Shown here in pieces: positions 55,289 to 63,189 of a stretch of 64,000 nucleotides of DNA; position 1 is the stretch's first letter, and each line of letters opens with the position of its first letter. The DNA comes from Actinomyces sp. Marseille-P3109 (GTDB taxonomy: Bacteria > Actinomycetota > Actinomycetes > Actinomycetales > Actinomycetaceae), in NCBI RefSeq assembly GCF_900323545.1, contig NZ_OOHN01000008.1, positions 1,417,144 through 1,481,143 of the forward strand, read 5' to 3'. The translations under genes were made by a program, and so were the position numbers. The notes below the pieces were generated by a model, which made no database searches, was not told the DNA's origin, and worked only from the letters and a program-made list of their open reading frames with translations.

Positions 55289-55446
55289 GAGGTCCTCCAT
55301 CTGCAGGCGCCGCGCGCGCCCACTGCCGCGCGAACCCTACCGCAGCCCGCCCTCGGCGGCCCGGATGCCTGCGCTCTCAATCCCTCCATGAAGAGAGAAG
55401 CATTCCTCAATCATCAGGACTGGTAACCGGGGAAGGGTGAAGATAC

Positions 55447-55873
55447 ATGACGGGAACAGCAGGAACAGCACTTTCCGGACGCGCCCGTTCTCGCAATGTC
55501 AAACCGTACTCCGCCCCAGAGTCTGTGGAACAGCCGAGGGGTCCGTATCACAGTCGCATCGCCCTCTCGCACTGGGGGCGTTGGCAGATGGACCACGGTG
55601 CCGTGGAGGTCGACGGTCTCGGTGGGCGCCACATGACCTACCTTGGAACTGTGACGAATACGGATCTTGGTGTCGGCCGGCGCTCTCGGTTTCCGGTCCT
55701 CTTCGACATAGGACCAGTTCTTGACGCCGAGGACGCAGCGGAGAACAAGGTGGCGGCGCTCTTCCCGCAAGGTACAGGTCTACCACGTGACTGAAGAGGA
55801 ACTTCAACTCATCAAGGAAGGGCACATCACCTGGGGGCATCAACTCAAACAGGCTGACGTAATCCAGGACTAA
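55447..55873 (+). pseudogene. Possible decayed AbiEii-type toxin gene fragment
   Basis: The frame 55447-55794 has a C-terminal stretch VLDAEDAAENKVAALF followed by GLPRD, which looks like the 'l..eDa.a.Kv.ALf.R...RD' block of AbiEii nucleotidyltransferase toxins. The frame then closes. A +1-shifted continuation from 55787 gives 28 more residues (EEELQLIKEGHITWGHQL) to a TAA at 55871. No intact N-terminal nucleotidyltransferase motif or antitoxin gene is visible. The family match is a guess from a short motif. Confidence 0.3.
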
Positions 55874-56252
55874 TTACTGAGCACACCGCCAGGACGGGGG
55901 CCGGCAACCCGATTCGCTCAGGCCGCCAGGCTTATTCGCCAGGCTTGCGGTGGTAGCTATCGTCAGGGACGACGGCCTGGCGGCGACCAGTGTCCACGCA
56001 GCGGACATGAGCGCAGCGGTAACGTCATAGCGCAAACGAGAGCCGCAGGATTCCAAGGTCTTCTTTAGGGCACTTTGACTGTGGATCCAGCCATGTCCGC
56101 TGCATGGACACCGAGTCACTCACGAGCCGCGGGAGAACGGCGGATCCGATGATAGACCTCATGGATAACCTCCCGGAGCGTGAGCAATCTGCGGTGAACT
56201 TCCTCGCGCACAGATATGCACAACACACCACTCCACAGTCCAAGGGGTCGGC
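55874..56252. other. Flank at the leader-distal end of the CRISPR array, no clear gene
   Basis: Frames here are short and lack motifs. A plus-strand piece near 56150-56220 (IDLMDNLPEREQSAVNFLAHRYAQH) looks protein-like but runs straight into the first repeat; it may be a remnant of a gene broken at this locus. Confidence 0.3.
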
Positions 56253-56890
56253 GCATCATCCCCGCTCGCGCGGGGTTTACACGCTGCGGATCGCCCGGGA
56301 CGCGGAGCGATACGGATCATCCCCGCTCGCGCGGGGTTTACGTCCTGATGCGAGGGCTGCCCGGCTCGGGGTTCGGATCATCCCCGCTCGCGCGGGGTTT
56401 ACCATGAATCCTAACAAGAGGACATCTAGTTTCGAGGATCATCCCCGCTCGCGCGGGGTTTACCCCCTTCTTCGGGTCGATGATGTGCATCGTCCCGGAT
56501 CATCCCCGCTCGCGCGGGGTTTACCCGCTTCTACTCTGCGGGAAAGCAAACCGTCAAGGATCATCCCCGCTCGCGCGGGGTTTACGTCCTCGTCGTCACC
56601 AAGCCTGAGCCGGAGCAGGGATCATCCCCGCTCGCGCGGGGTTTACCGTTCCTTCTCGTAGATCGTCCCGGACGCGACCGGATCATCCCCGCTCGCGCGG
56701 GGTTTACCGATCATGTTTGTGTCGACGGCGAACTGGTTGGGGATCATCCCCGCTCGCGCGGGGTTTACGCCCTGGGTGGTTCTGTCAGTGCGATTCTATC
56801 GGGATCATCCCCGCTCGCGCGGGGTTTACTCCGCGGACATCTGGACGGCTAATTGAATGCCAGGATCATCCCCGCTCGCGCGGGGTTTAC
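56253..56890 (-). CRISPR. Type I-E CRISPR array, 11 repeats and 10 spacers
   Basis: Eleven 28-nt repeats alternate with ten spacers, every spacer exactly 33 nt. Repeats start at 56253, 56314, 56375, 56436, 56497, 56558, 56619, 56680, 56741, 56802 and 56863. On the minus strand the repeat begins GTAAACCCCGCGCGAG and ends CGGGGATGATCC, the GC-stem layout of type I-E repeats processed by Cas6e. Only the repeat at 56253 differs (one base), marking it as the leader-distal end. The array is therefore read right to left, like the cas genes. Confidence 0.98.
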
Positions 56891-56946
56891 ACTTGCGGAT
56901 CCTTGGAATCCCAACGACGAGCCACACTACCAGACCGCGTTTGCCT
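56891..56946 (-). promoter_or_regulatory. CRISPR leader candidate, unusually short
   Basis: Only 56 nt separate the leader-proximal repeat from the cas2 stop. It is not AT-rich and shows no clear promoter boxes, so part of the leader or promoter may lie within the 3' end of cas2, or the array may be read from the cas promoter. Confidence 0.5.
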
Positions 56947-57339
56947 TCACTGCCGACCTAGCGCTCGCTCCGCAGAGTTCCGATAGCGCCGTCGTCTCGC
57001 AGCGATCGACCAGGACTCCTTCGGAGGCTTGACGGCGCCGGGGATCGCCAGCGATCCCTCGATCTGCCGGTACGGGGTGCGCATGACGAGGCACCCTTCG
57101 ATATCGACCGGTTCACGCTCGTGCCCCAGAGAGGCGATCTCGAACCGCTGCTCGGAGCGCACCGACCAGATCAGTAGCGCACGACCTTCCCCGATGTATG
57201 CGCACACTAGCTCCCACAGCTGCTCTCGTACTCGAGCTGAAACATGCCCGACGAAGACCCCGGGGGAGACCTCCAACAACCAGCGAGTCATGGAGCCCCG
57301 CAACGAGGCAGGGGCAGCGGAAAGAACCAGGACTACCAT
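56947..57339 (-). CDS. cas2: CRISPR-associated endonuclease Cas2, type I-E
   Basis: Dimer that holds the Cas1 complex during spacer acquisition. From the ATG at 57339 the 130-residue protein has MVVLVLSAAPASLRGSMTRWL, EVSPGVFVGHVSARVREQLWE and LIWSVRSEQRFE, the Cas2e (CasB_CT1978-like) signature, with a basic C-terminal tail. Start overlaps the cas1 stop by 7 bp. Last gene of the cas operon, next to the array. Confidence 0.95.
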   Translation of the reverse strand: MVVLVLSAAPASLRGSMTRWLLEVSPGVFVGHVSARVREQLWELVCAYIGEGRALLIWSVRSEQRFEIASLGHEREPVDIEGCLVMRTPYRQIEGSLAIPGAVKPPKESWSIAARRRRYRNSAERALGRQ

Positions 57340-58271
57340 CCTCCTGCGTCCTCTCCCGCGTAATTCGCTCCACCGGCCACGGCACGCTGCTGGTAGTCCC
57401 ACAAGGAGACGACGTTGATGCTCATATCCTCCAGATCACCAACCTCAAGCAGGCGGTAGATATCTTTGACCGTCCGTTCGATGATCTTGAGCTCGAATAC
57501 CTTGTCCCGAACTCGCCGGCGAGTGGTCCCGGTGAGGTCATCCATCCCCTCGGAGACGACATCGAAGGCGATGGGGATCGTCGTCTCCGCCTTGTACAGG
57601 TCGGCGACGTCGTAGACGAAGGAGCGCTCGTGGCCCGTGTGAACGAAGCCGAGCCCCGGCGAGCACCCCAGGGAGACAATCACTCCGTGAACGACGCCGT
57701 ACAGGGCTGCGTGCGCGGCTGAGAGCGCCTGGTTAATCGGATCCGACGCCTCGAAGTCATCAGGACGGTAGTCGCGTCGGGTCCAGGGAACTCCAGTGCG
57801 CCTGGAATTCTCGCGGTACACCTCGCGGACCCGAGCGCCTTCCCGGCCTCTGAGTTGCTGCATGGTGAGCCCGTCGACATCTTCGCCGCTGAAGCGCATG
57901 CAGTACATCTCACGCGCCACCCGCAGTCGCTTCTGGGGAGAGGAGACGCTGGCCGCTTGCTCCACCAGCAGACGGGTGGATGTCGCCAGCGATCGGCCAT
58001 GCGCGTAGTAGCGCACGCCGCGTTCACCGACCCAGACCGCCGTCGTCCCGCACTCGCCCAGCAGGCTCATCGCCTGGTGACTGACCGACGTTCCCGGACC
58101 GAGGAAGACCGACACCAGAGAGGCAGCGGGGACGCGGATGGTGCCCTGGTCGTTGCGCGCGGTCAGGGCACCATCCTCCCGGTGCACCACGCAGTGCTCC
58201 AGGTAGAGGAAGGACATCCGGTCCTGGACACGGGGCAGCGCCGTCACCGGAACCGGCAGCATTCTTAACAT
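57333..58271 (-). CDS. cas1: CRISPR-associated integrase Cas1, type I-E
   Basis: Integrates new spacers. The 312-residue protein has LEHCVVHREDGALTARND in the N-terminal beta domain and the metal-binding region GCSPGLGFVHTGHERSFVYDVADLYKAE (read as separate motifs: GFVHTG with the His, FVYDVADLYK with the Asp), plus a conserved Glu earlier in the helical domain. The ATG at 58271 follows AGGA just after the cas6e stop. The 14 codons of open frame upstream overlap cas6e. Confidence 0.96.
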   Translation of the reverse strand: MLRMLPVPVTALPRVQDRMSFLYLEHCVVHREDGALTARNDQGTIRVPAASLVSVFLGPGTSVSHQAMSLLGECGTTAVWVGERGVRYYAHGRSLATSTRLLVEQAASVSSPQKRLRVAREMYCMRFSGEDVDGLTMQQLRGREGARVREVYRENSRRTGVPWTRRDYRPDDFEASDPINQALSAAHAALYGVVHGVIVSLGCSPGLGFVHTGHERSFVYDVADLYKAETTIPIAFDVVSEGMDDLTGTTRRRVRDKVFELKIIERTVKDIYRLLEVGDLEDMSINVVSLWDYQQRAVAGGANYAGEDAGGW

Positions 58272-58273
58272 TG

Positions 58274-58960
58274 TCAGTCCTGTCGCACCCGGGCGAGCGT
58301 CATGAGCCCACAACCGTAGGCCTTGGACCGGCCGATCCCGGCGATGAGCGCGCGGCGCAGGGGCTCAGGATCAGTGACACGCAGAACGCCTTCATAGACG
58401 GTGCGGTTGATGGTCACGCGGTCGTATCCTTCACCCCCTGGTCGCCGACGGTTGAAAACAGGACGCCCCCGGTACACGACCAAGACGGCATCGTCAGTCC
58501 CCTCACCATCAGCATGGTCCACGGGCATGAGCTCGAAGCCGAACCGTGGGAGGCGGTCCATCAGCCACTGTCGCTGCTGTTCAACGGTGACGTGTCCGTA
58601 GCGCTGTCCGCGCGCTCCTGGGCCCCGAGAAGCCGAGTAGGACGGGTTCGCCGCGAGGCGGAAGGCCCACAGCTGCCCGGCATCCAGCGAGGCGAGGAAT
58701 AGGGAGTAATCCAGGGTCCGCGCCTGGGTACCGGCCGTCCCCGCCTCTGCGACGAGCCGAGAGCAGTCAGGTTCTAACGGCGACAGTATGTACAGGGCCG
58801 TTGTCACACCTCGGTCGACCCGCCACAGGACGCGTCCAGGCCCGTTCCCGTCATGACCTCCGGTGGCGCTCATGACGACGGCGTGCATGGCCTGAGGCGA
58901 CCCCAGATACTTGCGCGCAAGGCGGCGCTCCGGGGCCAGCTCGATCTTCGTTAGGAACAC
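58274..58960 (-). CDS. cas6e: CRISPR pre-crRNA endonuclease Cas6e (Cse3/CasE)
   Basis: Cuts the repeat RNA below its stem and stays bound to the crRNA 3' hairpin in Cascade. The 228-residue protein starts MFLTKIELAPERRLARKYL, has a catalytic His in QAMHAVVMSA, and the C-terminal glycine-rich loop GIGRSKAYGCGLMTLARV. Normal length for the family. Overlaps cas5 by 10 bp. Confidence 0.95.
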   Translation of the reverse strand: MFLTKIELAPERRLARKYLGSPQAMHAVVMSATGGHDGNGPGRVLWRVDRGVTTALYILSPLEPDCSRLVAEAGTAGTQARTLDYSLFLASLDAGQLWAFRLAANPSYSASRGPGARGQRYGHVTVEQQRQWLMDRLPRFGFELMPVDHADGEGTDDAVLVVYRGRPVFNRRRPGGEGYDRVTINRTVYEGVLRVTDPEPLRRALIAGIGRSKAYGCGLMTLARVRQD

Positions 58961-59667
58961 TGGTTCGCCTCCTCCAGCGCAAGCATGGGATCATGCGCGT
59001 CCGCTTCAGGCACACCGACCTGCACCATGAGCCGTTCAACCTGGCGGAAGTCATAGTCGCGGCGTCGCGGATCGAAGGAAACCGGTACGTCACGACTGCC
59101 GCGGGCCGAGCCCCGCTCCCCTACGGGTACGGCCTCCTGGTCGAGCAGCAGCTCCACGTCGAAGACACGGCTGCGATGCCGTTTCTGGAACCACGGTGAA
59201 GCGAGCCAGGGCTCGGTCCGAAGCACATCGAGCAGCGCCGCCTCCCGTAGGCCCAGGGACACGGGAGGCGTCGGCGGGCAGGAGCGCCTCCCGAGGTATA
59301 GCGGGAAAGCCGGATGGTGAAGCGCCTCGTCAATGCCCTCCAGGAGGGGGCGATCACCTTCGATACCTGCGAGGAAGACGGCGTCGGCGAGGTAGTGCCG
59401 GTTCGACAGGGGCATAGATTCCTTGCCGTCAAGCGAGCGTGCCGTGTGGAAGTCCCTGATGACTCGACCGGGCTGGTCCTTCCGCACCCCGAACCGCAGG
59501 GACAAGAGGTCCTCGATCGGGTCCGTTCGGCGACGGCCGATTGCGGCCGACAGCATGCCGATGATGCCGCTCCTGGTCGGCGCAAGCTCGGTGGAGCGGA
59601 CGGTGAAGCGAGATTTCACCCCCCAGGCCTGCAAAGGTCCTGCCAGTCGCAGGAGGAGGACGGTCAT
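58951..59667 (-). CDS. cas5e: Cascade subunit Cas5e (CasD)
   Basis: Binds the crRNA 5' handle in Cascade. The 238-residue RAMP protein has the N-terminal MTVLLLRLAGPLQAWGVKSRF, then TELAPTRSGIIGMLSAAIGRRR, and a central PLYLGRRSCPPTPPVSL, all standard in Cas5e. The start shares one base with the cas7 stop (TGATG), indicating tight coupling. Confidence 0.96.
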   Translation of the reverse strand: MTVLLLRLAGPLQAWGVKSRFTVRSTELAPTRSGIIGMLSAAIGRRRTDPIEDLLSLRFGVRKDQPGRVIRDFHTARSLDGKESMPLSNRHYLADAVFLAGIEGDRPLLEGIDEALHHPAFPLYLGRRSCPPTPPVSLGLREAALLDVLRTEPWLASPWFQKRHRSRVFDVELLLDQEAVPVGERGSARGSRDVPVSFDPRRRDYDFRQVERLMVQVGVPEADAHDPMLALEEANQCS

Positions 59668-60794
59668 CAGGCTCGCTCCTCACGGCTCGCTCGGAGAGCC
59701 ACAACCTGACGGACCCGGTCGGGCAGGTTGGCGAAGGACACGCGCTCACCGAGCGAGGAGACGGCGTCTGAATCCTTGAGGGCAACGACGAAACTGCTCA
59801 GCGGCGTCACCCCGTAGTTCTTCTCGATCGTCTCGGTGTACTGAGCGAGCGCCCCCACTGAACGGTCGACGTAACCGCGGCCGGAGGCCTCCGGCACCGG
59901 TTCCTCGAAGGCACCGACGAGGGAAACAGGTTGGTCGTCACGGATAGACACAACGATGGCTTCCGGGAGAGTCCGGTTGGCGAACGTGTTCTGCTTCCCG
60001 GTGGGCATCGACAGGCAGAAGCCCTTGATGAAGACCTCAAGCGCTCGCAGTGCCGCCTCACCGTCCCCAAGGTTCTCAGCCAGCATGTCGAGATTAACGG
60101 TGGCGTAGCGGTACATGGTGGCCGAGGAGAACTCCACCGTGCCCATCATTCCGGCACCGGCGTCCTCCTCCTCTGATCGGTTCTTCTCATCGTCGACGGC
60201 GGTGAAGAAGTCGTACTCGTTCTCAGCGGCGTGCGTGGAGATGGCGTGGGCCACCTGGCAGGCGGCATCAACGTTGAGGTCGGTGTCGTCGGCGACCATG
60301 CGTCCAAACAGTGCGATATCGACGGCGTGCGTTTCCTTGAAGATCTTCTTGACTGCCTTGGCGTCGAGCGCTTCACCATCGCGGACTGAGGTAACAGCCA
60401 GCTCAGCCAGGCGCGTGATCTGGCTGGTGGACAGGAACAGAAGGTAGCCGGACTCCTGAGTCCCGTCTTTCTTGCCGCGCGGAGGTGAGAGCTTGATCTT
60501 GGCCGCCTTGAACACTCCCTCGGCGAGCGTGGTGGCGTTCTCCGCGAGCTCAGGTGCATCCTTCGCAATTGCCGCGGCCAGCACCTCGACGACTCGCTTC
60601 GTGCGTACGCCGACGTCCTCGGCGTCCAGCAGATCATTGAAGTACAGACGCGTTGCTCGTTTCCAGGACTGGCTGGAGACCCGCAGACGGCGGACGCCTC
60701 CGTAAACAGCAGATTTGGGTGAGCCCGAGTCGTCTCGGTTAACGCAGGAGGGCGGAAGGTTCTGGATGATGTGAATATCGATGTAGGTGCTCAT
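59667..60794 (-). CDS. cas7e: Cascade backbone subunit Cas7e (Cse4/CasC)
   Basis: Forms the six-copy backbone over the spacer RNA. The 375-residue protein begins MSTYIDIHIIQNLPPSCVNRDDS and has VYGGVRRLRVSSQSWKRATR, VDAACQVAHAISTH, and a conserved ALRALEVFIKGFCLSMPTGKQNTFANRT block, as in Cas7e. Length is typical. It is followed at once by cas5e. Confidence 0.97.
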   Translation of the reverse strand: MSTYIDIHIIQNLPPSCVNRDDSGSPKSAVYGGVRRLRVSSQSWKRATRLYFNDLLDAEDVGVRTKRVVEVLAAAIAKDAPELAENATTLAEGVFKAAKIKLSPPRGKKDGTQESGYLLFLSTSQITRLAELAVTSVRDGEALDAKAVKKIFKETHAVDIALFGRMVADDTDLNVDAACQVAHAISTHAAENEYDFFTAVDDEKNRSEEEDAGAGMMGTVEFSSATMYRYATVNLDMLAENLGDGEAALRALEVFIKGFCLSMPTGKQNTFANRTLPEAIVVSIRDDQPVSLVGAFEEPVPEASGRGYVDRSVGALAQYTETIEKNYGVTPLSSFVVALKDSDAVSSLGERVSFANLPDRVRQVVALRASREERA

Positions 60795-60796
60795 TG

Positions 60797-61525
60797 TCAG
60801 TTCTCCGGGGTTGGCGCGGTTATCGTTGAGTTGGTTGCAGATGCCGGGGTGGCATCGTCGGAAGAGGCTGGGGATTCGGCAGATAGGAACTGGTACTCCC
60901 GTGACCAGGTCAGGCGAACCTTTCTGGCTCCGCCCGGTTGCTGGAAGTGAAGGATGTCGTCTGCGAGCATGGCGTGATCCAAGGTGATGCTCCGGGCTCG
61001 GAGCAGCGAGATGAAGCCCCGCAGGTGGTGGCGCAGCTCGGTGACGGTCGTCGAGGTGACCAGGGCGTTGAAGCGCGCCCGGGCCGAAGGGTTCTCGTCA
61101 TCCGGTGGACCGATCAGGCTGCGGGCGGCATGGCCGAGCCCTCTTCCGGGCACGAACATGGGTTCGGTCCGTGACTGCTGGTGCACGGCATAGAGCGTCA
61201 TGGCGGTATGGACGGCGGTCTCCTCCCACGTAGGGGCGTCACCCGCATAGTCGGGAACGTGGACGCTCGTGAGCTCCCAGATCTCGGGGAGCTCTCCGGG
61301 CGGCCTGTTCGCGCCCTTGCGCAGAGCGGCCAACTCACCGCCTGCTCGAGCCTCATTGCGCCGATAGCGGGCTTGCAGGCCCTCCTGCCTCTTCGTTCCG
61401 CCAATGCGCTGGTCGACGAGGCGGCCGGCATTCTCCTCCAGCCGCGGGCGGTAAGGCCGCTGGTGCGCTCCGGGCAGTACTGCTTCTGCAAGGTTGGCGT
61501 GTGTATTGGTATCCGACACAGTCAT
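60797..61525 (-). CDS. cse2: Cascade small subunit Cse2 (CasB)
   Basis: Small subunit that stabilises the displaced DNA strand in Cascade. The 242-residue protein has a helical core with RNEARAGGELAALRKGANRPPGE, HTAMTLYAVHQQSR, and a basic stretch RARFNALVTSTTVTELRHHLRGFISLLR, matching Cse2. It overlaps cse1 by 4 bp. Confidence 0.95.
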   Translation of the reverse strand: MTVSDTNTHANLAEAVLPGAHQRPYRPRLEENAGRLVDQRIGGTKRQEGLQARYRRNEARAGGELAALRKGANRPPGELPEIWELTSVHVPDYAGDAPTWEETAVHTAMTLYAVHQQSRTEPMFVPGRGLGHAARSLIGPPDDENPSARARFNALVTSTTVTELRHHLRGFISLLRARSITLDHAMLADDILHFQQPGGARKVRLTWSREYQFLSAESPASSDDATPASATNSTITAPTPEN

Positions 61526-63189
61526 GCCGGTGTCCTTTCTTCATTCTTATTGTTCTCAGCGCTGCTGTCTTGCTGTGCAGGTGCTGGTACGGCCACGTTC
61601 AGAGCACGGCGGAAGAAGAACAACGCCTTGCCGACGTCCATCCGCCCCTTTCCCTCTCCACGCCCGGCGAAGGCGGTATCAGGCACGGCGGATGCCAGCG
61701 CTTCCTGCTGTCCCCATGCCTCGGAGCGCAGCAGCCTGCGCCACTGGTCGCGAGCCCTGATCGGGTCCGCTTCGTCCAGGGAGGCGAGCCATCGGGGGAA
61801 ACGCTCATCAATGACCTGGTAGAAGGCGGCGCCGGCGTGCTCACGCGCAGCCGACGCCGTATCCGGGCTCCCACCGCGAGCGCGGTCCAGGTTCCCGGCC
61901 AGGTTCCGCAGTGCGGAGGCGACCTGCTCCGTCTCCTCCATGGCATCGCGCACAACGGCGAGCAGTCTCGTGTTCTCGGGGTTGAGTAGGCCAGCGGGCA
62001 GGGGGAGGACGTCGTCAACGAGCTCGGTGACGACCGCCTCCTGGGCTCCGTACTCGATGCCGACGGCGCGTAAAGGAACGAGGCCGCCTACAGGCACGAT
62101 TCTGCGGCGCATGAGCTCCTGATAGAAGGAGACGACACCGGGAGAGCGGTATCGCGTCACTGCACTTGCACCTTTAACCGTGACCTTCGGACTCAACTGA
62201 GCCACAACGGTTGACAGCCCCCGCCAAAATGCCCGGTCTGTCGGCAACTTGCGCGGCATGTAGACGGGCGTTTTGAACTTCTTGGTCTGAGGCTCGGAGT
62301 AGCGCCATGCGGTCATCGGTTCCACCAGATACCGGTTCTGAGGTGTTGCCTTATCTCCGTTGCCGAGGAAAAGACCGGTGACTCCCGCATCATCACCGTG
62401 CAGCAACACGCGGCGCGTCTGCCACGTATAGCAGGAAACAGGTCCCGTAGGTTCCAGGTCGTGGGAACCCGCCGGACCTTCATTCTCGTGCTCCCACGGA
62501 GCAAGATCCTGCTCCGGATCGACGTCAACCAGATCAGGGAGGTTCTCGCAGACGGCGGTATTGAGGAGCAGCGTCCGCTCCAGGCTTTCGCCCGTCACGG
62601 TCACGGTGCCGATCTGCCCTGTCCACCCAGGGCCGATTGGGTACCCCTTTCCTCCCTTGACCAAAGGGTCTCCGACGGCTCCGGTGCGGATACCGGACGG
62701 GTCGAAGGCATGAACGTGCACCAGCCATCTGGCCGCCTCCGCCCAGCTGATGGACTCCAATCCTTGAGCCATACGGGTCGTGAAGAAGGGATTGCCGTTG
62801 GGGACGTCCACGATGAGGGACTCCAGCCCCGAAGTCTTGCCTGATGCCGCGTGGATACCCGCAACCTGGAAGAAGGGACGGTCCGGGTCGCGCAGGTCAA
62901 AGCGCTCCCGGTAACGCTCCAGGTAGGCACTGGCGTCCCGCCCCAGGCGCTCGGGCTCCTCCCAGTACTCCCTCCAGGTGTCCAGGTCCTCCGGCCCATC
63001 CATGGCGCGGTGGCAGATGGCCAGCAGCAGGCGCAGGATGGCCACGTCCTGGCTGGCGATCTCGCCATGGATCCCAGTGATGTCCGTCGCCTCCCGGAAC
63101 AGGGTGAGGAGGGAGACCTCATCGGGCGTGCCGTCGAGCCTGGTTACCCGGATCCAGGACTCGTCGAGAAGATTGAAACGCTGCGTCAT
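61522..63189 (-). CDS. cse1: Cascade large subunit Cse1 (CasA/Cas8e)
   Basis: Recognises the PAM and recruits Cas3. The 555-residue protein starts MTQRFNLLDESWIRVTRLDG and has the conserved LLTLFREATDITGIHGEIASQDVAILRLLLAI region, WREYWEE, FDLRDPDRPFFQV, and a long C-terminal helical part. Length is normal. Its start overlaps the cas3 stop (ATGA). Confidence 0.96.
   Translation of the reverse strand: MTQRFNLLDESWIRVTRLDGTPDEVSLLTLFREATDITGIHGEIASQDVAILRLLLAICHRAMDGPEDLDTWREYWEEPERLGRDASAYLERYRERFDLRDPDRPFFQVAGIHAASGKTSGLESLIVDVPNGNPFFTTRMAQGLESISWAEAARWLVHVHAFDPSGIRTGAVGDPLVKGGKGYPIGPGWTGQIGTVTVTGESLERTLLLNTAVCENLPDLVDVDPEQDLAPWEHENEGPAGSHDLEPTGPVSCYTWQTRRVLLHGDDAGVTGLFLGNGDKATPQNRYLVEPMTAWRYSEPQTKKFKTPVYMPRKLPTDRAFWRGLSTVVAQLSPKVTVKGASAVTRYRSPGVVSFYQELMRRRIVPVGGLVPLRAVGIEYGAQEAVVTELVDDVLPLPAGLLNPENTRLLAVVRDAMEETEQVASALRNLAGNLDRARGGSPDTASAAREHAGAAFYQVIDERFPRWLASLDEADPIRARDQWRRLLRSEAWGQQEALASAVPDTAFAGRGEGKGRMDVGKALFFFRRALNVAVPAPAQQDSSAENNKNEERTPA

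Noticed and set aside
56104..56661. 185-codon open frame across the CRISPR array
   Set aside because: Its repeating RSRGVY-type peptides come from the repeat units themselves. The 61-nt period is not a multiple of three, so it cannot be a conserved coding repeat.
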